From Calycina herbarum (Eukaryota > Ascomycota > Leotiomycetes > Helotiales > Pezizellaceae), in the NCBI GenBank assembly GCA_001414485.1, contig LLEY01000062.1, forward strand, positions 1 through 64,000: a DNA stretch of 64,000 bases, given 5' to 3'. This document shows positions 47,225-60,000 of this stretch, piece after piece. The notes under the pieces are model-generated. The model was not told where the DNA came from. It saw nothing but the letters and a program-made list of their open reading frames with translations, and ran no database searches. A program made the translations under genes and the position numbers. Numbering within the stretch: position 1 is the stretch's first letter; every line of letters begins with the position of its first letter.

Positions 47225-50200
47225 TACAAATAACCGAAGAATACTGGAAGTCGGGAGCAGAACGCCAACTACAAGGAACGAAAAGCAGTGGCGGACACCC
47301 AGAAGGCTGTCAATGAGAAGAAGTCAACGTGTATAAATTGCGATGGAACTTGGCAGCATATCTAAAGAACACCTACGCGGAGCAGATAAGTCTTTCAGTG
47401 AACTCAATGGGGTAGCGAGAGACCATGCTGCAACCCCTCGACGAATTACCAATGAAGAGGAACGATATCGATTGCACTTCTACTGAAGACTACGCGAGGA
47501 GGCACGAACAGATCGCACACCTCAAACTCCACATATCTCTTCTAACTTCCAAGTATCCCGCTTGAGAAAATCCACGATTGTTTCACTGTCGAAAACTTTA
47601 CTTCTGTTGAATCTCAACTCCACTTTCTTGTTACCAATTAGGTACCAAAAAAATCTTTCCTTGCAATATACAAGCCCTAAAAATGGGCAGTTCATCATCA
47701 CAGCACTCTTGTTCGCATTCCAGCACCCCGTGTAGAGGCTAAAGGTAAAGGTGAATATGATTCGCTCTTCGGTTCTCAAGGAAAAAATTTAGAGAAAGAA
47801 AATTTCAGTTAAGACTGCAATAAACATGTCCTCCAAGTCTTAACCAGCTTTGTATCCCACAAAAAAAAACAGCTTTAATATGCGTTAAAATCTGACATCC
47901 CATCTTACTCCAAAACTTCTAAGGCATAGAAATCCTTCAGGCCATGAAGATATACTTCTCATTTCTCAATACTCAGGCTCCTCAGGCACATACACCATCA
48001 GGTTTCTCTTGAAATATACCAAACGCACCTGAGAAAACAAAACGAAAAGCCTTAAAATCGCCACCCAAGCAATCAATAACCCCCCTAGCCAACTCTCCAC
48101 TATATCCCCATCACCATTTTGCAGTTACCTCACTACTCCTTTCTAATATAGACGCCGTCCTTCCTCCAAGACCCAGACAAAAAACGATGGTATAAGATCG
48201 TCCTACTCGATATGCTCTGTCTCATCCAGACGGCGATACATAAGCCAACCTTACTTATGACTTTACTTTTCCCTTCTCTAACCTACTCAGAAACCATTGA
48301 TTGCTTCAAGAACATTTGTTAAAGAGGACTGCAAATTTCAGCTTCGAAAACTTACTTACCGTCGAAATCCCCTCGACGTTCTCACTTTCCCTCTCAAATC
48401 ACATCTCCCAATTAATCCAGGCAGACAATTACCCCGCTCCCTCTCCCTCTCATTGCGAGTTACAAACCTCCATATAAATAGCCTTCGCATTCCCTATACC
48501 TAGTAAGAGTTTATCTTCTCTGCCTTACAAGTTCTGCATACTCCTAGAGTTGAGATTCGAGGATAGATCCACTTCACTTGTACCCAAGTCCCCTTCTACA
48601 CTCGTCTATTTCTGTCCAATCCTTTCGCATCTTAAGAGCCTTTTCCAATCGACCCCGAGTAAGCGAGTGAAAAAGCGTTCAAAGACCATCCCTAAATCGC
48701 CTCCTCTATTAATTCTCTCCTTATCCCCTCAAATGCGATCAGGATCAAGGTAGACAGTGCCCAAGCGTAATGAAATAGACAAAGCCGCATCGCGCAAAAT
48801 ATAACACTAAAGCTGGGGGAAAAAATTCTATAGAGAGATTGATGACTTTTTCGAAGATGATGTCTATTAGGTTTGATGTAATTTTATAAAGAATGGTGGA
48901 GCTGAAACGAGTCGAGAAAAGGGCTCCTCCCTCCTCGCGTAGTCCACCTTGATCCTGATCGCGTTTGAGGGGATAGCCCCCCCAGACCACGTACAGCCTC
49001 TCAACTCCACTTATCTCATCTCAAGCCGTGTTCCCAAAATCCCAATCCACATCTTCCTCACTTCCTCACACTCTAAACCATGATACCCATAAAAACAACG
49101 ACACCAAAAGAAAAACCCAGAAATTCCCAAGTAACTAGTATACAAAACTCACTCAACAAAACAAACCCCCACCCCAACTCCCAAAAAGAAATTCAACTCC
49201 AAAAAAGAAAATCGTCAACCCTCCACGGCTCCCGTGTGCAGTACATTCCCCAGCAGGCAGCAGCAAACTCCCTCTCAAAACATCCCCTCCCCACCAAAAA
49301 AACCCATACCATCCTCCCTACGCCCTCATCAAAAAACCCTGCAACCAACACCAACCCCCCTAAGTCTAAGTAACGTGCTCCCCGTCAAACCCCCCACTCA
49401 CCCCCCAAAATCGAACCCCTCTTTCTCCAAAAAATATATATATATTACCATATCAACCAATCCTCCTCCCTGCTCTCCCAACCATCACAACTCACAACTC
49501 ACACCTCAAAAACCCACTCCGTCCAGCAAACCCCCCCTTCCAACTCCCAAAACCATCGAAGGAGAGACCAAGAGAATGTGGTAGACAGCGAAAGACTGGC
49601 TTTGTCTCCATATTTGCTGAGAGAGCATGTCATATCCCCTTTCAGATATCGCGAGATGATGATGTTATTAATCGTGTTTGTGACCTTACTAAAGCTGTCC
49701 AAAACATATACCCTGTTTGGGAGAAATAAAATACATCCACCTCTCCTCCTCCTACTCTACCTCGACCCAGCCCAACCCCAAAACCTCATGCCCCCCTCAT
49801 AATAACCCGACCTCAACTCACCACAAACACCTACCGCCAACCCCACCACTCAAATCACAAAGTCAAACAAGCCAAGATCAAAAGAGATAAAGCTTAATAA
49901 AAGTTTTTCATTTCATTCCCACTCAGTCCATCCACCTAGACCAAGAGTGTGGTATATAAACATAAAAGGCTATTCACCTTTACATCCATCCCTCTCCTCC
50001 CCTACTCCTCATCCCCAGTCCCCACCCCACAACTTGGCTCCCCTCTCTCGACTCGGTCACTGCCCACCTGGCCACACACCCCAAGACCACTTGGGTGGCC
50101 ACTCTCCCCTTCCTTCCCTTCTCGGTCCTGTCTCCCCTTCTCTCTTCACTCGCGCAAACAACAAGTACTTAAGCATTAAACATCTCGACACAAAACCGAG

Positions 50201-50688
50201 AGAAAGATCAAACAAAGACATACAGCCAAAGGATAGGCAGCGGTGGTGGTATCAGTATCGACAAAAAAGCACAAAATAACTCTCAGTTTCCCTTCTCCTC
50301 ATCCCCACTTATAGAAAAAAGCAAAAATGAAACACCCCATCATGCACTCAAGAAACATCTATACAGTAAAAAAGAAGGAAACAAGAAGAAAAATGCCACC
50401 CGGAAGTCCGAAGACGCCCATGGTATAAAAAAGGTAACAAAGATAACCAAGAAAAATCTAGCTTTTTGATTGGCTCCCCAGCATATGCAAATGATTTTCG
50501 TGTCCAAAAAACACTAGAGCAGCGCTAAATGTGATGAATGACGATGATACGATGATGATAATGACCCAAAAAATAGGAAAGTATATATGATTGTTATATA
50601 GACAAAAGAGTTGCATCTCTTTGAGAATTGCTTTGGTGGAGCTGGTGGTGTTGTATGTCAATGATCAGAGAAAAGGTAAAAGCTTCTT
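47225..50688. other. gene-poor region with C-rich tract
   Basis: No gene is supported. Right of the Tc1 element a weakly protein-like reading with stops (about 47230-47520) may be a relic. From about 48900 to 50300 the plus strand is strongly C/A-rich, which creates many proline-rich chance frames. The part near 50,300-50,680 is probably the 3' UTR of the kelch-like gene. Confidence 0.4.
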
Positions 50689-52935
50689 TCACCCTCTCCT
50701 CTCATTCCCAAGATTAAGCCAGCTCATGTCGGTAGATTGTGGTGGTGGTTGGCGTGCATTCGGAGGTTCTGGAAAGCGAAGTTCTTGTGGGAACGGTATC
50801 GTGTCTCGAGGTATCGTAGGTGCGTATATGCTCTCAGTGTATGCTTGACTTGGAGCACGCCCGTAATCTCCTCCTACTGGTCCCCATCCATCATGTACAC
50901 TCGATGGTACGCCACTCGAAAACTCATCCCGTCGGTCATCGTTATATGATGATATCGAACTCGTCAACGACCCCCGATTTTCAATCGTACCCGACATTTC
51001 CCTCGTCAATGGATATGTTGCTGTATGTGTTGATAGCGTTGGACTGCCAGTCGCTACTCGACTCAGTCCTAGGGCTCCTGGGACTGGAACTTTTAATGGG
51101 GTGGGCATTGCTGAGTTTTGCGTGAATTGACTTTTACGTGGTTCCGAATAATTCGATACCGAGTCTCTGTCGGATCCTTCGTCGTATGTCGTTCGTTTCG
51201 ATCCACCTCCGAATCCAAGAATGTTCATCGAACTCCCACCTGACCAATATCTATTCCATCCCGAGCTCCTTCTCGTGCTTCCCCGTAGCTTATTCATCCC
51301 TCTTGCCTTACTTAGTGGCGGCTTACTTGGGTCGTTGACCGGTACGGCTAGTGCTTCTTCTCGTGGTGCTTCCTTGACAGCGGATAATACAGCGGTTTCC
51401 TGTGGCATAGGTTTGCTGATGGCAGTCTTGTAGTTTTTGTTGAATTGACTGCTGGTATCACTCGCAACACTGCCTTTTCCTTTCGAATCCCCTCTACTGT
51501 GACCAACCCTTCCCATTAAAATCGCCATTGACGAAAATGATCCTCCTGATGGTTGTTGCTGGTGATAGATCTGTCGCGCCGAAGCCGTTGGTGGTAAACC
51601 CCTATCCATAAAGTCCATGGTGTTCTTCTCATCTGGTAGGCCACTGGAGCGTCTCTGGTGTCCAAGTTCGTTGTGATTCCTCTTTTTCCTTCTCCATCGG
51701 AGTAGTAATAATATCAGTACAAATATGGCTGCTAAACCTAATATGGAGCCCAACACGGCACCGAGAATCTTGACGGGAACTTTTGGATCTGAAGCAGGTG
51801 TTGAAGCCGCGGCGGCTGTTGCTGAGGTGGTTGATACAGGTGATGCAGTCACGGAGGGCGTTGTGGTGGACGATATGCTGCTGGATGGATCTGGGTTGTT
51901 TCCTAGTCCCTGTTGAACTGAAGCCTGTGTAAGTATCGAAGCTGCGTCGACCCAAGTATTTTTCCTTGCTCTAAACATGCACAACACATCCACATCACTT
52001 CCTCCAGATACCACAACGAGACCACTCTGGTCTCGTGCAATAGCGTAATCGGTTCGGGTAGCGGTGGGTACCAGGGTATCGTTGTATGCTGGCCAAGTAT
52101 CAACTGTTAAATCACCTCTCCTTTTATTTGTGCTCGCTGCATCCTTTGTACCAGATCCTCGGGTAGAAACAATTGGCTTTGCATCCGTTACAGGGTTGCC
52201 TTGGGGGTCAATAAAGATTGTCCGGTTCACGCCATTTGGAGATATTGCCATGTCGAAGGTGTAGAGGGTCTTGCTGGCATCATCACCGTTGATGATGATA
52301 GACTTGATGTTGGTATTGTTGTATAAGGGATCGGCAAGAGTGGCATTGGAGTCGCTCCATCCTGACGATGAACTGAAAAGCATGAGCTTCTTGTTAGTCT
52401 CGCTTCCTCCCACATACATTGCCTTGCTGGTCGAGTATTGGATCAATTGAGGATGTATCGCAGGCGCGGCGGTGGCTTCGTAAGCCAGGACATTGTATGG
52501 TTCGGTGGCATTGAGGGTGAAAGTTTGCGAGGTTGGTACCTTGGTTCCATCCTGGGTACCAGCGTACACCAGAATGGAGTCAGAGCCGTTGAGATATACC
52601 GCCCCATGATACAGCCGATTCTGCGTCACTGGTACATTGGGCTGGATCGTAGCCCATGATTTCGTCGCAAATGAATACTTCTGCAGTCCCTGGTAATTGG
52701 TGTCGTTCGCGGTTCCTCCTACGACCCACATGGCCGCTGCCTCGGTGTTGTTTTCTGGTGTCGTCTTCACACATACACCCCCCGTCACTGACACGCCATC
52801 TGCCAACCGCGTCCATGCTGCTCCTTTCTCCAGGGGAAGGGATTGAAAACAATCCGAGGTGTAGGAAAAGAGAGTGTTGTTGAAGATGACCGAACACGAA
52901 TGATCCAGCTTCGCAACCGGTTGTGGGAGAACCAT
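50689..52935 (-). CDS. kelch-like single-pass membrane protein
   Basis: An uninterrupted 748-codon ORF. Residues 1 to about 340 have kelch/galactose-oxidase-type blades (MWVVGGTANDTNYQGLQKYS, LYHGAVYLNGSDSILVYAG, ALMVGG-like repeats) and many N-glycosylation sequons, as in an extracellular beta-propeller. A Ser/Thr-rich linker precedes one membrane span at about 388-412 (ILGAVLGSILGLAAIFVLIL) followed by RWRRKKRN, so the ~330-residue tail, rich in Ser, Gly and Pro, should face the cytosol. No signal peptide is present at the ATG, and an in-frame stop lies upstream, so either a 5' exon is missing or the span acts as the signal anchor. Similar ascomycete proteins are often mislabelled as splicing factor CLF1. 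The function is unknown. Confidence 0.8.
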   Translation of the reverse strand: MVLPQPVAKLDHSCSVIFNNTLFSYTSDCFQSLPLEKGAAWTRLADGVSVTGGVCVKTTPENNTEAAAMWVVGGTANDTNYQGLQKYSFATKSWATIQPNVPVTQNRLYHGAVYLNGSDSILVYAGTQDGTKVPTSQTFTLNATEPYNVLAYEATAAPAIHPQLIQYSTSKAMYVGGSETNKKLMLFSSSSGWSDSNATLADPLYNNTNIKSIIINGDDASKTLYTFDMAISPNGVNRTIFIDPQGNPVTDAKPIVSTRGSGTKDAASTNKRRGDLTVDTWPAYNDTLVPTATRTDYAIARDQSGLVVVSGGSDVDVLCMFRARKNTWVDAASILTQASVQQGLGNNPDPSSSISSTTTPSVTASPVSTTSATAAAASTPASDPKVPVKILGAVLGSILGLAAIFVLILLLLRWRRKKRNHNELGHQRRSSGLPDEKNTMDFMDRGLPPTASARQIYHQQQPSGGSFSSMAILMGRVGHSRGDSKGKGSVASDTSSQFNKNYKTAISKPMPQETAVLSAVKEAPREEALAVPVNDPSKPPLSKARGMNKLRGSTRRSSGWNRYWSGGSSMNILGFGGGSKRTTYDEGSDRDSVSNYSEPRKSQFTQNSAMPTPLKVPVPGALGLSRVATGSPTLSTHTATYPLTREMSGTIENRGSLTSSISSYNDDRRDEFSSGVPSSVHDGWGPVGGDYGRAPSQAYTESIYAPTIPRDTIPFPQELRFPEPPNARQPPPQSTDMSWLNLGNERRG

Positions 52936-53733
52936 GATTGCAGTTCGTGTCGATGTTCAAAAGAGGAGGAAAGGATTGTTTCAATCTCGGTCTGGCCGAT
53001 GTTCTACGATGCTGGTGTGTTTACGAAGACATCACAGCAGGTGTTGGGTTCGAAAAAAAGGACGGTGAAGGAACGCAGCAATTCTCGAGAAATCGGTAAG
53101 GAAGGAAAGCTATCAAAGCGGTGTCGAAGTCGAGTCGAGATAGTGTTGTCGTCGTCGTGTACTAGAATGTACAATGTACAGGTGTACGGGTGTAATGATT
53201 GATGATCCAGAAGGGAGAGGTCAACTCAAAGGGTCGTCGCGGTGCCCAGGAAAGGTTGCTTCATTCAGATGTCGAATCAAAACCAAACGCGAGAGCTGGT
53301 ACAGAAGTGACGGAAGCACACTTTCTTCCCGAAACTAGTTTCTGGGAGTGTCACTGTTGTTTGGTGAGAGTTGAAGTCGAGTGCCGGTGTCGAGACAGAC
53401 TACGACCAACAGAGAGAGGATGGCGATGGGAAACGTGGAAAAGGCGTCGAACCTTGCTGAAACGGATTTGGTCGAAGACGTCCGACCTGGACTCCTGAGG
53501 TGGAAGGTCTCTGGTCTATTGCTATGGGCACCTGGGCCAGTTGAAACTATGCCAAGACGGAATTGCGATTTGACAGAAAGCTAGCCTAGACCTTCAATAG
53601 AGGTAAGTTGCGAAGATATGAGGTCGTGTACAGGCGCCGATTGTGGTGAAGGATAACGATATGGCGGATTTTGGGTAGATGAGAATATTGAATTGGGTGT
53701 AGAGGCGCGGGCGAAGGATGGAGAGATGGGAGT

Positions 53734-53775
53734 GAGTGGTGAGTGGTGAGTGGTGAGTGGTGAGTGGTGAGTGGT
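53734..53775. repeat. 7-bp tandem repeat, six copies
   Basis: The unit GAGTGGT is repeated six times without error over 42 bases, about 800 bp upstream of the kelch-like start codon. Confidence 0.9.
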
Positions 53776-53993
53776 GCGAGGGGGGTGCGAGGGACTCGAG
53801 GAGCAAAGTGATGGGTGGAGAAAGTGAGCGAGGGATGAGAGTGGTTATGGTTGGCCGTGTCTGTCTGGGCAGGTACGAAGACGGGGGGAGGGTACTCTGC
53901 AATACTGACAGGGTCCAGGGCGTTCGACTGCTTTTGGTGAGACGGCAGCGCAGCCACTCGAGGTTTAGACTAGAAAACGGAGAGGCAGGGGCA

Positions 53994-54031
53994 TCTGTCA
54001 GGGGCGTCTGTCAGGGGCGTCTGTCAGGGGC
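53994..54031. repeat. 13-bp tandem repeat, about three copies
   Basis: The unit TCTGTCAGGGGCG occurs twice in full and a third time lacking its last base. Confidence 0.85.
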
Positions 54032-57000
54032 AGTGTGGAGCTTTAGTCTGCACTTGTGGAAGGTGGCCCTGCATGCTTCACTGCGCCTGCCTCCTCACTG
54101 GCTCAGCACTCACTCTAGCGTTGCTCACCCCCTGCTGTCGAATCCACCAGCAGTCTCTACCGTACCTCTACACTTCACTCTCGCTTCTCACTTCGTCTTC
54201 AGGCCACGAATCAGACCTGCGTCTCCCTCTCCATGATCGTCAGAACATCTCTGAAAATCCGTTTCCGTCTTGTTCAATGCAAAGGAATTAAAATGTATCA
54301 AAAGCCCGGACCTCAATCATTGGCCCATTTCTTTTTCCTCTCAATTGGGCGATTTGGAAAGTCAAAGTGCCTGCGTCGTCGCAGATCGATCATTCTCGAG
54401 GGCTCGGAGTCATGGTGTTGAAGCTGTCTGCAGCTTGCTGCATTGCACGATCGCACTCACGCACTCCCTCCAAAATCGGGCTCAAGTCGGGCAGGTCGGG
54501 TAAGAAATGGGAGAGAGCAGTCGATATTAGAGCTGCTAACAAGACGCTGGATGATCCTTTCGATATTCGGAGCCGACCACTCCCATCTTGGCCCAATCAA
54601 TGGCTTCAGGCAATCAATCTATTTCAACCGGTGGTGGTGTTGTTGTAAACCACACCACCACTCCCATCACCCGCGCAACCCGCCATCAAAATACCAGCAT
54701 TTTCCATGCAGCCGCTACGATATCTATGGCGTATGTCGTACCCTAATTTACCCTCGAAAGCCCTATTGACCACGTTTCCCTCGTTCCGAATCAGTGGCTG
54801 CGGGCGCTATCTGCTGCTATTTACCGCCCTCTCACCCCCCGGTTCTGACTTCCGGTGGCGATCGCTGACTCTTTAGAGACTCTGTCCTTGAGACTTGGGC
54901 TCTAAAGATAAACAGAAGCATGAACGGCTTAAGTGAGGAGGAAAACATAACGGTGCCCCACGATTCTCAACGTTCAGCAAAACGATAGAAGGATGCGTCA
55001 GTCTGTGGAACCCTAGTGTGGACGGAGGGGGAGGCTCAGAAGTTTGGAACCTTAGGAATCCCCAAGCGAACCAAGGAGAACCAAGGAGGGATGATTCTTG
55101 GATTCCAGCTTGGTCTTCTTTGGGATCGGCTTTAAACAGCAAACTGTATCTGTGTCAAGAGTGCCGAGGATGGGGTTGATAGAGTTTCCATGTAGCAGAA
55201 AAGGGAAGGAAGAGGAGAATTAAAAGCTTCAGTCAAAGGTCACTGGAGAGTCGATGAACCAGGGGAGAGGAGACCGTTCATCAGAAGGTGTTTTTAGAAG
55301 GATGGGTCAACCTAACGAGTCACAGTCTCACAGAGGAGGCTGAAAAGGCTGTTGGAGAGACACAGAGGGAGGCTCAGTATGAGTTTGCTATCGGTGGCAG
55401 ATTTCCATTCCACTCCAATGGTGTTTGCATTGGGGTCTGATATCTATCTTTGTCTGTTTGATACTATCCTTTTGCCCTGGGGAAAGTTCCGTCGGGCTAT
55501 CTGCCGTGCCGTTCGAGTTGAACGGCAGACGAGTCTCTGGATGCAACCACCAAAACCAAAGGATATCGAATTGCAGCCGCAGACTTGCCTAACTTGTCTG
55601 CCTTCCAATCGAGATGCCAATCGGATTTTTATCGCCATCGCGGTGTGCCAGTCCCCATGTTCAACTCCATGGGGGCCAGCAGAGACGCTCGACATTTCTC
55701 GCGGAAGCCATGCCATGCCATGCAAATTCATGCTCATTGCCCCCCTTTTACCGCCCTGCAGGCTTATGCAGCCGCATTTGTACAGTACCTGCGTACCACC
55801 AAAAGCAGACTGGCGTTGTCAGTTGAAACACCAAATGGCCGTGCAAGCCCTGTCTCCGCCCTCTTTCCAGGGTCCCGACGTTTTGACCGTTTGTCCAGTG
55901 TCCACTGGTTTGGTCTGATTCCACATGGCCATCTCGAGAGCGACCTGCCGACTTATCGATTGCTTCTTTCAAGTCTGTTGATCCTTCGACAATTCCATTT
56001 CAGCATCTCCATTTGAGATGTTGCACAACCCTCTTCTGTGGTGTCGCAGTGCAGAAAGGGGTGCATCGAAAATGGCAACCGAAGATCCTACGAGGTGAGA
56101 AGTGAGAAGTGCGCAGCACAAGACATTTTCGGAATATCGATTCATTAAAATTTTGCAAGCCCCGAACACAGCGCAAAACCAGTCCTGTGGTCCAATCACA
56201 CGGAAGCGCGCAGGTGCTGAATAAGACATCTTTCTTTGCTGTATATTTTCAGCCTGCTCGTGTCATTGGTCAGGTTCGACGAAGTGTGGTGAGAATTGCT
56301 AGCGAATGTGTGGTAACGCAGTCCAACCGATGCCTCTTCTACAGGCTCTTCGTCATCATCTGTACGAGTTCGGAGTCTTGGAAAGTCTACGAATCTACGC
56401 GCAATTGGGCCAATATCTTCCTCTTGCTCGTCAAGCGTAAGGCACAAATACGTTGAAAGTCGGTCGCTGGAACAGGCTAGCAGTCTAACACTGTAACCGG
56501 CTTTCTTCTCTCCGGGAGGTGGTCGGTCGTTGTCGGTGCTGACCACTGTCAAAAACCCCTCCAGCAGCTGTCGCACTTATCTCTCGTGGCGCTGGGCACA
56601 GGACGCGACCGAATCTGAGCCCGTCTTGAAGAAACGTGCCGCAAAATACCCACCAACAAAGTCTAACCTCACCGACTCTTCAAAGTTGAAGAAACGAGGA
56701 GATAGAAGCGAGAACGAATTGCTTGCCCAGTGTATCAAGCTACAGCCAAGACGGATAGATCTACGAAGTCTTGGTTGAATACGTTCCCACCACTGGTCCG
56801 GAATTTTCCATTTCTTGGGGTTACAATCGCTCTACTAGCGGCTGTTCTCTTGCATACTGCATCTCCAAAACCACCCAGAAGAGAAATCCAGCCAACACGT
56901 TGACTTCATTTACCTGCAGAAAAGGTTACTTCACACATGACCGTCTGTATGGTTGAACTCCCTCCACATCATCAGCATTCTCCGGACTTGCATCAAGTGA

Positions 57001-60000
57001 CAAGTCCGTATAATCTATCCCAAACCCTCGTCCATCAAGGTGCACTCTATCACCAAATGCAAGTTCACCACTTCCAAGAAAATTTCTTTAGGCGCTGAAT
57101 ACTAGCATTCATTTCTTTTCGTGCGTTGTTTGCCATTCCTTCATGTCATGTGTTGAATATTTAATCGCTGTTACCCCAGTTCGTGGGGGCTTGAAGCGCG
57201 CGGTATTGGAAGATCGGGGTTGGAGAGGGGTTGGATGTCTGTGATGCTGTCTGTTCGTTTGACCAATCAGTCCCCTCGACGAGATCGACTGGTGACGAGT
57301 GGCAAATCAAGATGCGTATTAACGGATTTTCCCTGGGGTTCTTCAGCGTTTGGATATTAATTGTCCTTTGGCATTGTGTTCCGTTTTGTTCTGTTTGATG
57401 GTTGGGTTGGGGAAACAGAACATCCAAGTTCATGCATGCATGCGTGTACAGTACATCCATATATTTCTCGCAATCGAGCAAGTGGTTTGATGCAGAGTTT
57501 CGGAAACATGGATTAATATGGTTCAGTTATACGTGTATTTCATTTGTTTCTCTTGACACTAGGCGTGATATCAATGCTATATCAAGATCTAGATTATGTA
57601 CCCCACACACAAGACGGGATGTTTCTCACAGTGGTTGCATGATATATCTACGCGATGACGGCTGAGGTGTATAGTGCTTTTTGGGTGACAGATTGAGTAC
57701 TGCCCACGGCCTTTTTAGCCTGAGATTTTGAGACCTACAACACATGAATCCGGAGGCGGGATGAAGTGAAGGCTCGGGCCCGGGCCTGTGAGATAAGGTG
57801 GGAGATACGCCTTGAAGCTGCTGGTTTAGGATGTTAATTGTGGCCTTTTTTTTGGTTTCTTTGCCTGTTGGAGATATTTCCCCGGTGTATGGGGTTTTGG
57901 AAGTCACGTAAAGACCAAGCGACAGCACATCATATCGTTTGTTTAATGCCGTATTGTTTTATGGTATATTTGGAAGTTTTCGGAATGGTATTTATTTTGG
58001 GAATGCGTTTCGTGCTGTGATCCACTGTTTGTTTTGATATACGTACCATTCTGTGTGAGGATGGCGGGGTATCTCCACCCCCAAGCTGTGTTTTGGAATT
58101 GGGACTTGGGGATGTGGAAGGTGGATTGTACAGACCGAATCTCAGTTACTATACCTCCGAGTGTTTGATCCCAACCTCCTCCATTCTTCTCTCGTCGTAC
58201 ATAGACGAGATAGCTAGCTACCCCTCTTCTACAACCAGAAAATCGAGGCCAAATATTGGAACTTACCAACCCCTCTTTTAATTCCTACCAAACTGCCCAC
58301 CTTCCTACTCTGTAAACGTTACCTTTTTCCAGTCCTCTCTTACCACGGACGTTCCTCGAAGGATTCCTTATCTCACCATCTACCGAGCTGATGTAACGAG
58401 GCGAAGACCTGGAGTGGAGCGTATACCCTACTCGTACACCTGGGATCTTGTATTATACTGACTGTACGAGTAAGCTGATTTAATTGGTACGGCTGGTGTG
58501 TTGTTACGAGTACGATGGTTTGTGCTCACGGTTGTGAAGGGCTACATGTACCTTGTTACGAGGAGCTGAGTTCTGGGTAGGCTGGTTGAAAGAGAGAGGG
58601 TATCGGTCGGTGTATCTCGGTGCTGTTTGGTGGGTGTTCAGTTAGTTGGCGAGGTCAGATTGTGAGATTATTGATGGTTTGAGAAGTATTGGGATGGTTT
58701 TTTTTGCTGTTGCCTACTTGCTAGAAATTCACATGTACTCCGTACAAAAGAATATCTTTTATCTTTCGCGATTATCATTTTCCGTCTTTCCATCCATATA
58801 TCTTTTTTACAGGTCGCGTAATATTTAGTTCCATCTTATACCCAGGTCTCCCAACTTCCAAGCTCGCGAATGATATACCTACCTACCCAATACAAATACT
58901 TTATTACTCCTCCACAACTAGAACATTCAGCCAACTCCAGGTCTACGAGTATTCTTCCCCTGCTTCCTTGCCATATCTTTCTCGACACTTACTTCTTTTC
59001 CTTTCCACCTCATCACTGAGTAGATGAAATGGTTTGCTTATCACGAGATTTCATCACCCCATCTGTACGGAATCCCTCTCCGGGTCTTTCTCGGAGTCTT
59101 ACATCGGAGACCCTTTCTTTCATTTGACTGCCGACTCCCGAACTCTTCCATATGTCGTGCTTGCCCCGAGCGGGAAAGAAAGAATCGGTCGTGGGCGAAT
59201 CGAGTATCTTTGCTTTTTTTGTTTTCTTTTTCTATTCTCGGTGTTGATTGCTGGCTTGAAATAACCCTTACTATGTAACGCCCACGATCTAATTTATCAT
59301 CACCATCTTATTTTACATCTTGGAGTGAAAGGAAGTAGGAGTGAGAGGAAATGAAGACAAACTAAATTATCTTCATAAAATTAGATGTCGACTCGCACAC
59401 AAGGTAAGTAAGTAACTAATCAGAGCATTTGTTTCTTTTTTTTGCTTCCATGTGGTGTGGTGGCGCATTTGGAATCTTACCTTACCTTACCACTCTCAAG
59501 GAAATTTCTATTTATAAACCTCACTCCCTCGTCTCTTTTATCTTACTTGATTACTTGATTACTTACTACTTCCCCCGCTTTCCGTTTAAAACCACGTTTT
59601 TCTTATGTGTGTCATACTTAGTCATGATAAGCACCGAGGAGAAGGGGCGTAGGTTGGTGAGGATGGTAATTGGGTGAGTAATTTTGTCTTTTCGTCTCTG
59701 GATTTGCCATTTCGCTTGTCTTTGATCCTGGACGAAGGGAGGGGAGAGGGAATGGGAGTAAATTTGGTGGATTTTCGAGGGAATGTACCGAGGGTTTGCT
59801 ATGGAAGGAAGTTTACTTTCACTTTAGGAAGACCGGATGATGGAAATGTTTCATTGTGATGGACGTTTTTACTTTTTTAATTGCAATTGATGATACAAAA
59901 TGAGAGAGTATCATAAATACAGTGTGATGATGAATAACTCTTTTAGGCGATTTCCGACGAGATGAGGGGTTGATTGGAGGGGGATGTGGCTGATTTCTTT

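Noticed and set aside
49080..49584. Pro/Thr/Lys-rich ORFs in the C-rich tract
   Set aside because: They follow directly from the C/A-rich base composition rather than coding constraint.
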